A stretch of DNA of 64,000 bases. It comes from an uncultured Lachnospiraceae bacterium (lineage in GTDB: Bacteria > Bacillota > Clostridia > Lachnospirales > Lachnospiraceae). Position 1 is the stretch's first letter, and each line of letters opens with the position of its first letter. This document shows, piece after piece, positions 8,842 to 16,682 of this stretch. The notes below the pieces were generated by a model, which did not search any database, was not told the DNA's origin, and saw only the letters and a program-made list of their open reading frames with translations. The translations under genes and the position numbers were made by a program. Location: contig CAOJQZ010000001.1 in assembly GCA_948441955.1 (NCBI GenBank), positions 1 to 64,000 of the forward strand, given 5' to 3'.

Positions 8842-10200
8842 CTATGCAAGTATATCCTTTAATTCTCTGATTGTATGCTCCTTCGTTACCACAATTACAC
8901 TGTCGCCAACCTCCAGATGATCGTCACCATTGGGAATGATAACTCTGCGCTTTCTTCCAATACAAGCAATCAAATGATTTTCCTTTGTAGGAAGATCCTT
9001 AAGAGGAATATTCGTGTACTCACATTCCTGTTTAATAATATATTCCTGCGCCTCTACCCTTCCATTTACAAGGCGGTACATTGTCTCCACATTTGCATTA
9101 CTGTAAGAATTCATTCTGGCCTTTACATAATTTAAAATCGCATTGGCCGCCGCCCCTTTCGCTGAAATAGTACTGTCTATGCCAAGACCTTCCACCATCT
9201 GCGCCCTTGTCTCGTTATTTATTTTTGCAATAATCTTTTCCACTCCCTGGGTCTTCGCATACAGCGACATGATAATATTCTCCTCATCCATTCCTGTCAG
9301 CGCAACAAATGCGTCTGCATTCTGAATTCCTTCCTCCAAAAGAAGATCCTGATCCGCTGCGTCTCCGTTTATAATCATGGCTTTCGGAAGCTGCTCGCAC
9401 AGCTCTTCACATCGTACTTTATTTTTCTCTATAATCTTCACCTGCATTCCGGCCTGCAAAAGCTGAACTGTCAGATAAAAGCATAAATGGCCTCCTCCGC
9501 AAATCAATACATTTTTTACCTTTGCATTCTTTCTGCCAAGTGATTTAAAAAAGTTTTTCAGGTTTTCGTGAGCCGCCGCTATATGAAGCTTATCTCCTGA
9601 TCTCAGCACAAAGTCACCGCCTGGAATATAGACGTCCTTCCCCCGCTTCACGGCACATACAAGAATTTTTATTTTGTATTTTCTATATATCTCTGCAAGA
9701 GATATATCCGCAAGCTGACTCCCGTCACGGACAGGATATTCCACCAGTTCCACCCGCCCTTTCATGAAGGTTTCTACCTTATTTGCCTCAGGAAATAAAA
9801 GTACCCTTGCAACTTCATTTGCCGCCGCAAGCTCCGGATTAACTGCCATACTCAGATGCAGATCCGCTTTGAGCATATCAATCTGCCTGTAATATATTGG
9901 ATTACGAAGTCTTGCAATCGTATGCTTCGCCCCTATCTTTCTTGCAAGAAGACAGCTTAGCATATTCATCTCATCAGAAGATGCACACGCAATCACAAGA
10001 TCAGCATTAGGTACGTCGGCCTGCTTCTGTATCTCTACATCCGCGCCATTTCCCGTAATACAAAAAATGTCCATCTGATTCAGCGCTGCCTGTAGTTTTC
10101 CCTCATTCTGGTCAATCAATACAATATCATAATCCTCTTCGGACAGCTGTGTTGTCAGCTTGTGCCCCACCTTGCCGTCACCTATAATTACAATTCTCAT
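8842..10200 (-). CDS. trkA: Trk potassium uptake system nucleotide-binding subunit TrkA
   Basis: Peripheral cytoplasmic gating subunit of TrkH, 452 residues. It has two RCK modules: the first opens with the dinucleotide-binding loop GDGKVG (residues 7-12) and an acidic strand end (VLIDQNE), the second with ICGGGHLCFYL near residue 233, each followed by a TrkA-C domain. This two-module layout is standard for TrkA. The start ATG follows GAGGA. First gene of the operon; a terminator of the upstream gene lies at 10276-10296. Confidence 0.94.
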   Translation of the reverse strand: MRIVIIGDGKVGHKLTTQLSEEDYDIVLIDQNEGKLQAALNQMDIFCITGNGADVEIQKQADVPNADLVIACASSDEMNMLSCLLARKIGAKHTIARLRNPIYYRQIDMLKADLHLSMAVNPELAAANEVARVLLFPEANKVETFMKGRVELVEYPVRDGSQLADISLAEIYRKYKIKILVCAVKRGKDVYIPGGDFVLRSGDKLHIAAAHENLKNFFKSLGRKNAKVKNVLICGGGHLCFYLTVQLLQAGMQVKIIEKNKVRCEELCEQLPKAMIINGDAADQDLLLEEGIQNADAFVALTGMDEENIIMSLYAKTQGVEKIIAKINNETRAQMVEGLGIDSTISAKGAAANAILNYVKARMNSYSNANVETMYRLVNGRVEAQEYIIKQECEYTNIPLKDLPTKENHLIACIGRKRRVIIPNGDDHLEVGDSVIVVTKEHTIRELKDILA

Positions 10201-10275
10201 TTTTAAATTCCTCTTTATGCATTTTTCATGTATTTCATCACGACAAGGGAATTATAGCACCTTTATATCAAGAAA

Positions 10276-10296
10276 AAAAGCCCCAAACGGGCTTTT
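10276..10296 (-). terminator. Intrinsic terminator of the EF-G-like gene
   Basis: AAAAGCCC / GGGCTTTT stem with a five-base loop; on the minus strand it ends in TTTTTTTCTTG just past the stop codon at 10313. Confidence 0.85.
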
Positions 10297-10312
10297 CTTC
10301 TCTCATTTTTCT

Positions 10313-12388
10313 TTATTCCTCAGAAGCTCTCTTTGCAATCTCTGCCTCCTGAACGTCAGACGGTGCCTGCTCATAGCGGGCGAACTCATATTCATAAGTC
10401 CCCCGTCCGCCTGTCATGGAACGGAGCGTTGTACAATATCCAAATAAACCTGTCATAGGAACGTCCGCCTCAATTACCTGTCCGCCTGTTCCTGTAGGAT
10501 TCATTCCAAGCACCCGTCCGCGGCGTTTATTAAGATCTCCCATTACGTCCCCTGTGTAATCATCCGGAACCGTCACTTTTACAGATGCAATAGGCTCTAA
10601 AAGAATCGGGCCTGCCTCCATAAAGCCTTTCTTAAACGCCTGAATCGTTGCTGTCTTAAAAGCCATTTCAGAAGAATCTACCGGATGATAGGAACCGTCA
10701 TAAAGTACTGCCTTAACGCCCACTACCGGATATCCGGCCAGCGGTCCCTTCACAACGGAATCCTGAAGCCCTTTCTCCACTGCCGGGAAGTAGTTCTTTG
10801 GAACTGCGCCTCCTACTACCTCTTCTTCAAATACATAAGGCGTCTCCATATCGCCGGACGGCTCAAAACGCATCTTCACATGTCCGTATTGTCCGTGTCC
10901 GCCGGACTGCTTCTTATATTTTGTATCAACATCTGATTTCTTCTTAATCGTCTCTCTGAATGCAACCTTCGGTGTCTCTAATAATACTTCGCATTTATAT
11001 CTCTCAGCCAGTTTGCTTACAACAATCTCCAGATGCTGATCACCCATGCCGTAGATAAGAGACTGACGGTTCTCACTGTCATTTACAGACTTGAGCGTGA
11101 CATCCTCTGCCATCATTCTCTGCAATGCCTGGGACACTTTATCCTCATCACCCTTATTTTTTGTTGCATACTTCATATATGTATAGGGTTTTGAATACTC
11201 TGTCTTGCCATAAAGAATCGGAGTTGTCTTCGCAGACAGGGTATCTCCTGTTTTTGTATTGGTAAGTTTACCGATTGCTCCTATATCTCCTGCGAAAAGT
11301 TCGCTTACTTCTACCGGCTTATTTCCAACCATTGTGTAGATTTTTCCAAGCTTCTCATCTGTTTCTGATTCTGTGTTATAAAGAACATCCTCCCCCTTTA
11401 ACACACCGGAACATACCTTTACAAAAGAATACTTTCCAATAAAAGGATCTACCATTGTCTTAAATACATAAGCCGATTTTGCCTTTGCGAAATCATAATC
11501 CGCCTCATAAATTTCATTTGTCTTACGGTTGATTCCCGCGCATTCCCTGCAGTCAGGACTTGGGAAGAATCTAACGATATCAGACAGCAGATTTGCAACG
11601 CCCTGTGCCTGAATATTTGAGCCCATAGCAACCGGGACAATGCTTCCCTCCATAACCTCTGTACGCATCGCCGCACGAATCTCCTCAACTGAGAATTCCT
11701 CGCCTGCAAAATAACGATCCATAAATTCCTCGCTGGTTTCTGCAACCGCTTCCAGAAGCTTCTCCCGATAGCTCTCCAGATTTGGTCTGCAGTAATCCGG
11801 AATCTCACATTCCTCTCTCTGACCAACGCCTGTATAACGTCTTCCGGCGTTTTTAATAATATTTACATAGCCTACCAGCTTCTCGTTCTCACGAATCGGC
11901 TGGAAATGCGGCGCAATCACCTTGCCATATCTATCATTCAGGTCCTCTACTACCTGACGGAAGCTTGCATCGTCCACATCCATCTCTGTAACATACACCA
12001 TTCTCGGAAGTTTATACTTATCGCACAGCTCCCATGCCTTCTCCGTGCCGACCTCAACACCGGCCTTACCGGATACTACGATGATCGCTGCATCTGCCGC
12101 GCTCACTGCTTCTTCCACTTCACCTACGAAATCAAAATATCCCGGAGTATCAAGAACGTTGATCTTCGCCTTCTCCCATTCAATCGGAATCAGAGTTGTA
12201 CTGATTGAAAATCCACGCTTCTGCTCCTCTTTATCAAAATCACTAATTGTATTTTTGTCAGATACCTTTCCCATACGATTAGTTGCTCCTGATACATAAG
12301 CCATAGCTTCGGCAAGACTTGTCTTTCCGCAACCTCCGTGTCCCAAAAGGACGACGTTCCTGATTTCGTCAGTTCTATAAACCTTCAT
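10313..12388 (-). CDS. EF-G-like translational GTPase (paralogue of elongation factor G)
   Basis: 691-residue protein with the five-domain layout of elongation factor G. The start was set at MKVYRTDEIRN because AGGAGG lies ten bases before it. The P-loop is GHGGCGKT rather than AHIDAGKT, switch II is DTPGYFDF (Tyr where canonical EF-G has the catalytic His) and the G4 motif is TEMD rather than NKMD. Domain IV/V motifs (GHGQYGHVKMRFEP, GPLAGYPVVGVK) are well kept. These features fit the EF-G-like subfamily that many Firmicutes carry beside true fusA; the role is not settled. I infer it is not the main translocase. It is monocistronic, with promoter 12431-12459 and terminator 10276-10296. Confidence 0.85.
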   Translation of the reverse strand: MKVYRTDEIRNVVLLGHGGCGKTSLAEAMAYVSGATNRMGKVSDKNTISDFDKEEQKRGFSISTTLIPIEWEKAKINVLDTPGYFDFVGEVEEAVSAADAAIIVVSGKAGVEVGTEKAWELCDKYKLPRMVYVTEMDVDDASFRQVVEDLNDRYGKVIAPHFQPIRENEKLVGYVNIIKNAGRRYTGVGQREECEIPDYCRPNLESYREKLLEAVAETSEEFMDRYFAGEEFSVEEIRAAMRTEVMEGSIVPVAMGSNIQAQGVANLLSDIVRFFPSPDCRECAGINRKTNEIYEADYDFAKAKSAYVFKTMVDPFIGKYSFVKVCSGVLKGEDVLYNTESETDEKLGKIYTMVGNKPVEVSELFAGDIGAIGKLTNTKTGDTLSAKTTPILYGKTEYSKPYTYMKYATKNKGDEDKVSQALQRMMAEDVTLKSVNDSENRQSLIYGMGDQHLEIVVSKLAERYKCEVLLETPKVAFRETIKKKSDVDTKYKKQSGGHGQYGHVKMRFEPSGDMETPYVFEEEVVGGAVPKNYFPAVEKGLQDSVVKGPLAGYPVVGVKAVLYDGSYHPVDSSEMAFKTATIQAFKKGFMEAGPILLEPIASVKVTVPDDYTGDVMGDLNKRRGRVLGMNPTGTGGQVIEADVPMTGLFGYCTTLRSMTGGRGTYEYEFARYEQAPSDVQEAEIAKRASEE

Positions 12389-12430
12389 ATTCTCGCTGCC
12401 TCCTTGCATTAGTAAAAATCTCATGTATAT

Positions 12431-12459
12431 ATTGTACTAAAAAAGGGGCAGTATTACAA
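12431..12459 (-). promoter_or_regulatory. SigA-type promoter of the EF-G-like gene
   Basis: Minus strand: -35 TTGTAA (12454-12459), 17-base spacer, -10 TACAAT (12431-12436). Confidence 0.6.
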
Positions 12460-12511
12460 CTCTTTTGTGCAAACTTTATTTGTCGCTTTTTTGCTTTAAA
12501 GTACTATAGTA

Positions 12512-12540
12512 TTGACAAACAATACCCTTCGGTCTAAAAT
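12512..12540 (+). promoter_or_regulatory. SigA-type promoter of tyrA-aroA
   Basis: Plus strand: -35 TTGACA (12512-12517), 17-base spacer, -10 TAAAAT (12535-12540). The palindrome at 12563-12594 falls in the resulting 5' leader. Confidence 0.65.
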
Positions 12541-12562
12541 GGGGACAGGGTATTTTCAATCT

Positions 12563-12594
12563 GGGACGTAGTATTTTTAAAAATACTACGTCCC
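12563..12594. repeat. Perfect 32-base palindrome (REP-like hairpin) in the tyrA leader
   Basis: The half-site GGGACGTAGTATTTTT is followed directly by its exact reverse complement. A related but diverged copy of the arm (GGGGACAGGGTATTTT) precedes it at 12541-12556. No U-tract follows on either strand, so it is not an ordinary terminator. Its GGGACG end recurs in the hairpin at 5711-5734. Confidence 0.8.
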
Positions 12595-12614
12595 CAAAAA
12601 AGGATGGCAAGCAG

Positions 12615-13727
12615 ATGACACCAAAAAATAATAAGAAACAGAAAATAGGTTTTATAGGTCTCGGCCTGATTGGCGGCTCTATTGCAAAAGCGATCCGCCA
12701 ATATTATCCGGAATTTGATATTGTAGCATTCGATAAAAATAAAGAAGCGCTGGCGCTGGCGGTACAGGAAGAAGTGATAGATGTTGCGGCGGCGGCGATT
12801 GATGACAATTTTCGTAATTGCAGCTATATCTTTTTATGCGCTCCGGTTTCCTGTAATACGGCCTATTTAAAACAGATAAAAGAATATCTGCATGACGGCT
12901 GTATTCTAACAGATGCAGGAAGTGTGAAAACAAATATTCATATGGAAGTAAAACGGCTTGAAATCGAGGAATATTTTATCGGAGGACACCCAATGGCCGG
13001 ATCAGAAAAAAGCGGCTATACCAATTCGAAGGCTATGCTGATTGAAAACGCTTACTATGTTCTGACGCCTTCCGCCCTTGTTTCAGAGGAAAGGCTTGCG
13101 GCATATCAGGCGTTTGTCAGAAATCTGAAAGCAATTCCTGTTATTCTTAATTATGAGGAGCATGATTATGTAACAGGCACCATTAGTCATCTGCCTCATA
13201 TTATCGCTTCGTCTCTTGTGAATTTTGTACGGGATACGGACACGAAGGATGAGCTTATGAAAAATCTTGCCGCCGGCGGCTTTAAGGATATCACTCGAAT
13301 CGCCTCCTCTTCTCCGACCATGTGGCAGCATATCTGTCTGAAGAACGGAAGGAACATTTCCCAGCTTCTTAATTCCTACATCAGTACCCTTATAAGGGTA
13401 AAAAAACTGATAGATACTTCGGATGAACAGGGACTCTATCAGTGGTTTGACTCCTCCAGAAGCTACCGGAATTCCATTCCTGCATCCTCGGCAGGTCCAA
13501 TAAAGAAATCCTACGCCATATATTGCGATATTATTGATGAAGCAGGCGGAATTGCCGCCATTGCCACAATCCTTGCATCCAACGGCATCAATCTGAAAAA
13601 TATTGGAATTATTCATAACAGAGAATTTGAAGAAGGGGTTCTGCGTATTGAATTTTATGATGAAGCTTCATCAAAAAAAGCTTCCTGTCTGCTGCAGAAA
13701 TTCAGGTATATTGTATATGAGCGATAA
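12615..13727 (+). CDS. tyrA: Prephenate dehydrogenase
   Basis: Oxidative decarboxylation of prephenate to 4-hydroxyphenylpyruvate in tyrosine synthesis. The 370-residue protein opens with a Rossmann loop GLGLIGGSIAKAI (about residues 16-28), continues with the substrate region GGHPMAGSEKSG and the conserved SHLPH helix, and ends in an ACT domain (about 295-370, NGINLKNIGIIHNREF), the usual site of feedback control by aromatic amino acids. No chorismate mutase domain is fused. The gene overlaps aroA by 11 bases, so the two are one transcript. Confidence 0.94.
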   Translation: MTPKNNKKQKIGFIGLGLIGGSIAKAIRQYYPEFDIVAFDKNKEALALAVQEEVIDVAAAAIDDNFRNCSYIFLCAPVSCNTAYLKQIKEYLHDGCILTDAGSVKTNIHMEVKRLEIEEYFIGGHPMAGSEKSGYTNSKAMLIENAYYVLTPSALVSEERLAAYQAFVRNLKAIPVILNYEEHDYVTGTISHLPHIIASSLVNFVRDTDTKDELMKNLAAGGFKDITRIASSSPTMWQHICLKNGRNISQLLNSYISTLIRVKKLIDTSDEQGLYQWFDSSRSYRNSIPASSAGPIKKSYAIYCDIIDEAGGIAAIATILASNGINLKNIGIIHNREFEEGVLRIEFYDEASSKKASCLLQKFRYIVYER

Positions 13728-15042
13728 GATCATCACAAAAAAGACTGGATTACGCGGTGAAATCACCGTACCGGGAGATAAATCCATTTCCCATCGTTCC
13801 ATCATGCTTGGTTCCATTGCTCTTGGAACTACTGAGATTACAAATTTTTTAGAAGGGGCTGACTGTCTCTCTACCATTTCCTGTTTTAGGAAAATGGGTG
13901 TAAAAATTGATCAGAAATCCAACACTGTCCTTGTAAAGGGAAGGGGCATGCGAGGGCTTACCGCGCCGGAAACAATATTAAACACAGGGAACAGCGGCAC
14001 AACAACCCGCCTTATATCCGGAATTCTGGCCGGACAGCATTTTACTTCTATTCTTTCCGGAGACGCCTCTTTGAATTCCAGGCCAATGGATCGGATTATT
14101 ACTCCTCTTAGGGAAATGGGAGCCGATATTGCAAGTATAGACAGAAATAACTGCGCGCCTCTTAAAATAAAGCCGGGATTTTTAAAAGGAATTTCCTATT
14201 ATTCTCCTGTTGCCTCGGCACAGGTCAAATCTGCCGTCCTGCTGGCGGGGTTATACGCTGAAGGCTCCACACGTGTAACTGAGCCGGCACTCTCCAGAAA
14301 TCATACAGAACTGATGCTTACCAGCTTCGGCGCTTCTGTAACATCGCTTTCTCTTACAGACGGAAGCTCTGCCGCTGAAATAAATTCTTGCAGCGAATTA
14401 TACGGGCAGCAAATCTGTGTTCCCGGAGACATTTCCTCGGCAGTGTACTTTATCGCCGCCGGCGTTCTGGTTCCCGGCTCCGAACTACTGATTAAAAATG
14501 TAGGTATAAATACTACACGATCAGGCTTCCTTAAAGTATGTGATACAATGGGCGCAGACATTACTCTTATGAATAAATCCGTCACAGGGGGAGAACCCCG
14601 TGCAGATATTTTAGTCCGTACAAGCAGGCTGAAAGGCACAAGCATCGGAGGGGAACTGATTCCGACTTTGATTGACGAACTTCCAATGCTGGCTGTTATG
14701 GCGGCCTGTGCAGAAGGCACAACTGTCATGAAAGACGCTGCCGAGCTTAAGGTAAAGGAGACAAATCGTATTGACACAATTACCGCCGGACTTCTTGCAA
14801 TGGGCGCGGATGTCACGCCGACAGACGACGGAATGATCATTAAAGGAAAAGGAAGTCCCGGTAAATACAATACTCCCCTTAAAGGAGCGGATGTACAGAG
14901 CTGTTTCGATCACCGTATTGCCATGTCTTTTGCCATTGCCGGACTTGCTGCTGACGGCGAAACAAAAATTTCAGACAGTCAATGTGTAGATGTTTCTTAT
15001 CCGGGATTTTTTAATGATTTAGATAAGCTTTCTTCAGACTAG
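13717..15042 (+). CDS. aroA: 3-phosphoshikimate 1-carboxyvinyltransferase (EPSP synthase)
   Basis: Transfers the enolpyruvyl group of phosphoenolpyruvate to shikimate-3-phosphate. The start is the ATG at 13717 (MSDKIITKKTG), 441 residues, the normal family length; the frame is open further upstream inside tyrA but without homology. Visible motifs are PGDKSISHRSI near the N-terminus, LNTGNSGTTTRLI, DASLNSRPM and the later KVKETNRI. The NSGTTTR form, with Thr after the second Gly, differs from the NAGTAMR of plant-type class I enzymes, which fits bacterial class II. It is translationally coupled to tyrA and shares a terminator region with malic enzyme. Confidence 0.95.
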   Translation: MSDKIITKKTGLRGEITVPGDKSISHRSIMLGSIALGTTEITNFLEGADCLSTISCFRKMGVKIDQKSNTVLVKGRGMRGLTAPETILNTGNSGTTTRLISGILAGQHFTSILSGDASLNSRPMDRIITPLREMGADIASIDRNNCAPLKIKPGFLKGISYYSPVASAQVKSAVLLAGLYAEGSTRVTEPALSRNHTELMLTSFGASVTSLSLTDGSSAAEINSCSELYGQQICVPGDISSAVYFIAAGVLVPGSELLIKNVGINTTRSGFLKVCDTMGADITLMNKSVTGGEPRADILVRTSRLKGTSIGGELIPTLIDELPMLAVMAACAEGTTVMKDAAELKVKETNRIDTITAGLLAMGADVTPTDDGMIIKGKGSPGKYNTPLKGADVQSCFDHRIAMSFAIAGLAADGETKISDSQCVDVSYPGFFNDLDKLSSD

Positions 15043-15060
15043 AAAAATCATATTAATAAA

Positions 15061-15092
15061 ATATGCCGCCTGAGGCTTATCAGGCGGCATAT
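15061..15092. terminator. Bidirectional terminator between aroA and malic enzyme
   Basis: ATATGCCGCCTGA pairs with TCAGGCGGCATAT around a six-base loop. On the minus strand TTTTATT follows, so it serves malic enzyme best. The two genes converge here. Confidence 0.75.
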
Positions 15093-15099
15093 CAATTGT

Positions 15100-16275
15100 C
15101 TAAATACGGGCTGCTCCGCTTCTCTCCGCCGCCTCTGCTACTGCAGCTGCCACTGCGGATCCTACCCTTTCGTCAAATGCTGCGGGAATAATATAATCTG
15201 CGCGCAGCTCTTCATCCGAAATCAAACCTGCCAGCGCATTCGCCGCCGCAATCTTCATCTCATTGTTAATATCACTTGCACGCACGTCAAATGCTCCGCG
15301 GAAAATTCCCGGAAACGCCAGTACATTATTGATCTGATTCGGAAAATCACTCCGTCCGGTAGCTATGACTGCAGCTCCCCCTGCCATTGCATCCTCCGGA
15401 AAGATTTCAGGCGTTGGATTTGCACACGCAAAGATGATTGCATCACGGTTCATCGTCTTTACCATCTCTGTTGTAACAACACCCGGGGCGCTTACACCGA
15501 TAAACACATCCGCTCCAACGAGCATGTCAGCCAGCATCCCTTCCCTCTTTTCCGGATTTGTTATCTGGGCCATCTCTTCCTTCACCGGATTCATGCCTTT
15601 TTGGCGTCCTTCATAAATCGCACCGTTCCGGTCGCAGAGTATAACATTTCTAAGACCCTTTGCGATCAGAAGCCTGCAGATTGCGATAGCCGCGGCGCCT
15701 GCTCCATTGATCACAACCTTAATCTCATCCATTCTTTTATTTACAACCTTCAGGGCATTCATAAGGCCTGCTAAGGTGATAACCGCCGTGCCATGCTGAT
15801 CGTCATGAAAAATTGGAATATCACATCTTTCCTTCAGCTTCTTTTCGATCTCAAAGCATCTGGGAGCAGAGATATCCTCCAGATTCACTCCGCCGAAGCT
15901 TCCGCTGATCTGATAAATCGTCTCTACAATGGTATCCACATCCTGGCTCTTAATACATAAAGGAAAAGCATCTACTCCGCCAAATTCCTTAAATAATACA
16001 CATTTTCCTTCCATAACCGGCATACCTGCTTCCGGACCGATATTGCCAAGCCCCAGTACCGCCGATCCATCTGTGACAACCAGGCACATGTTATGCCTGC
16101 GTGTCAGTGTGTAGCTTTTGCCGATATCTTTCTGGATTTCCAGACATGGCTGCGCTACTCCCGGCGTATACGCAAGCGACAGATCCTCCTTTGTTTTTAC
16201 CGGAGCTGTAGCAATAACCTCTATTTTTCCTTTCAATTTTTCATGAAGCTTCAATGATTCTGATGCATAATCCAC
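15100..16275 (-). CDS. NAD(P)-dependent malic enzyme
   Basis: Oxidative decarboxylation of malate to pyruvate. The 391-residue short bacterial form lacks the phosphotransacetylase-like C-terminal domain of MaeB. The catalytic Tyr lies in LAYTPGVAQP, the catalytic Lys in CIKSQDVDT, the metal ligands in FEIEKK and FHDDQHGTAV, and the cofactor loop is INGAGAAAIAI. The cofactor (NAD or NADP) cannot be assigned with confidence from sequence alone. Single gene with a likely promoter at 16342-16370 and terminator at 15061-15092. Confidence 0.93.
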   Translation of the reverse strand: MDYASESLKLHEKLKGKIEVIATAPVKTKEDLSLAYTPGVAQPCLEIQKDIGKSYTLTRRHNMCLVVTDGSAVLGLGNIGPEAGMPVMEGKCVLFKEFGGVDAFPLCIKSQDVDTIVETIYQISGSFGGVNLEDISAPRCFEIEKKLKERCDIPIFHDDQHGTAVITLAGLMNALKVVNKRMDEIKVVINGAGAAAIAICRLLIAKGLRNVILCDRNGAIYEGRQKGMNPVKEEMAQITNPEKREGMLADMLVGADVFIGVSAPGVVTTEMVKTMNRDAIIFACANPTPEIFPEDAMAGGAAVIATGRSDFPNQINNVLAFPGIFRGAFDVRASDINNEMKIAAANALAGLISDEELRADYIIPAAFDERVGSAVAAAVAEAAERSGAARI

Positions 16276-16341
16276 GTTTTGACCCTCTCTTTCTTTTCAG
16301 TTATGTAACTATATTTTTCTATTGCAATGTGTCATACGATT

Positions 16342-16370
16342 ATTTTAACCCTGTTTTTCATTTTTTGCAA
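16342..16370 (-). promoter_or_regulatory. SigA-type promoter of malic enzyme
   Basis: Minus strand: -35 TTGCAA (16365-16370), 17-base spacer, -10 TAAAAT (16342-16347). Confidence 0.5.
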
Positions 16371-16385
16371 TAAATTTTATTTATA

Positions 16386-16682
16386 TCAAATATGTCTTAT
16401 ATTCGATTCCTCTCTTTTTAGGCTTCTCAACTCATGCATTTCGTCGATCAGCTCCTCCAGGCTGGCAAGAATTCCCAGAGATCTCTGAAGAAAAAACTCT
16501 CCCTCTTTAGTAAGAACAACATTTTTATTCGTACGCGTAAATAAACAGATTCCCAGTTCCTTTTCAAGCTCTCTTACCGCATGCGTTACTGCTGGCTGGG
16601 AAACGTGGAGATGCTCTGCTGCTTTTGTAATATTATTATATTTACAAACCGTCTTAAAATAATATAGCTGATTTAATTTCAC
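16386..16682 (-). CDS. LysR-type DNA-binding domain without effector domain
   Basis: 98-residue protein made of the LysR winged helix-turn-helix (about residues 1-60, including NITKAAEHLHVSQPAVTHAV) and the following linker helix. The whole substrate-binding domain, about 200 residues in full-length LysR proteins, is missing; only about 110 bases separate its stop from malic enzyme, and that gap holds the malic enzyme promoter. The start is a GTG whose last bases overlap the cobA-hemD stop (GTGA), so it is translationally coupled to the tetrapyrrole genes. It may be a decayed regulator or a working dimeric DNA-binding protein. Confidence 0.75.
   Translation of the reverse strand: MKLNQLYYFKTVCKYNNITKAAEHLHVSQPAVTHAVRELEKELGICLFTRTNKNVVLTKEGEFFLQRSLGILASLEELIDEMHELRSLKREESNIRHI

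Noticed and set aside
14301..14870. Minus-strand open frame of 189 codons inside aroA
   Set aside because: Low-complexity Ser/Thr/Val-rich product antisense to conserved EPSP synthase blocks; no start signal.
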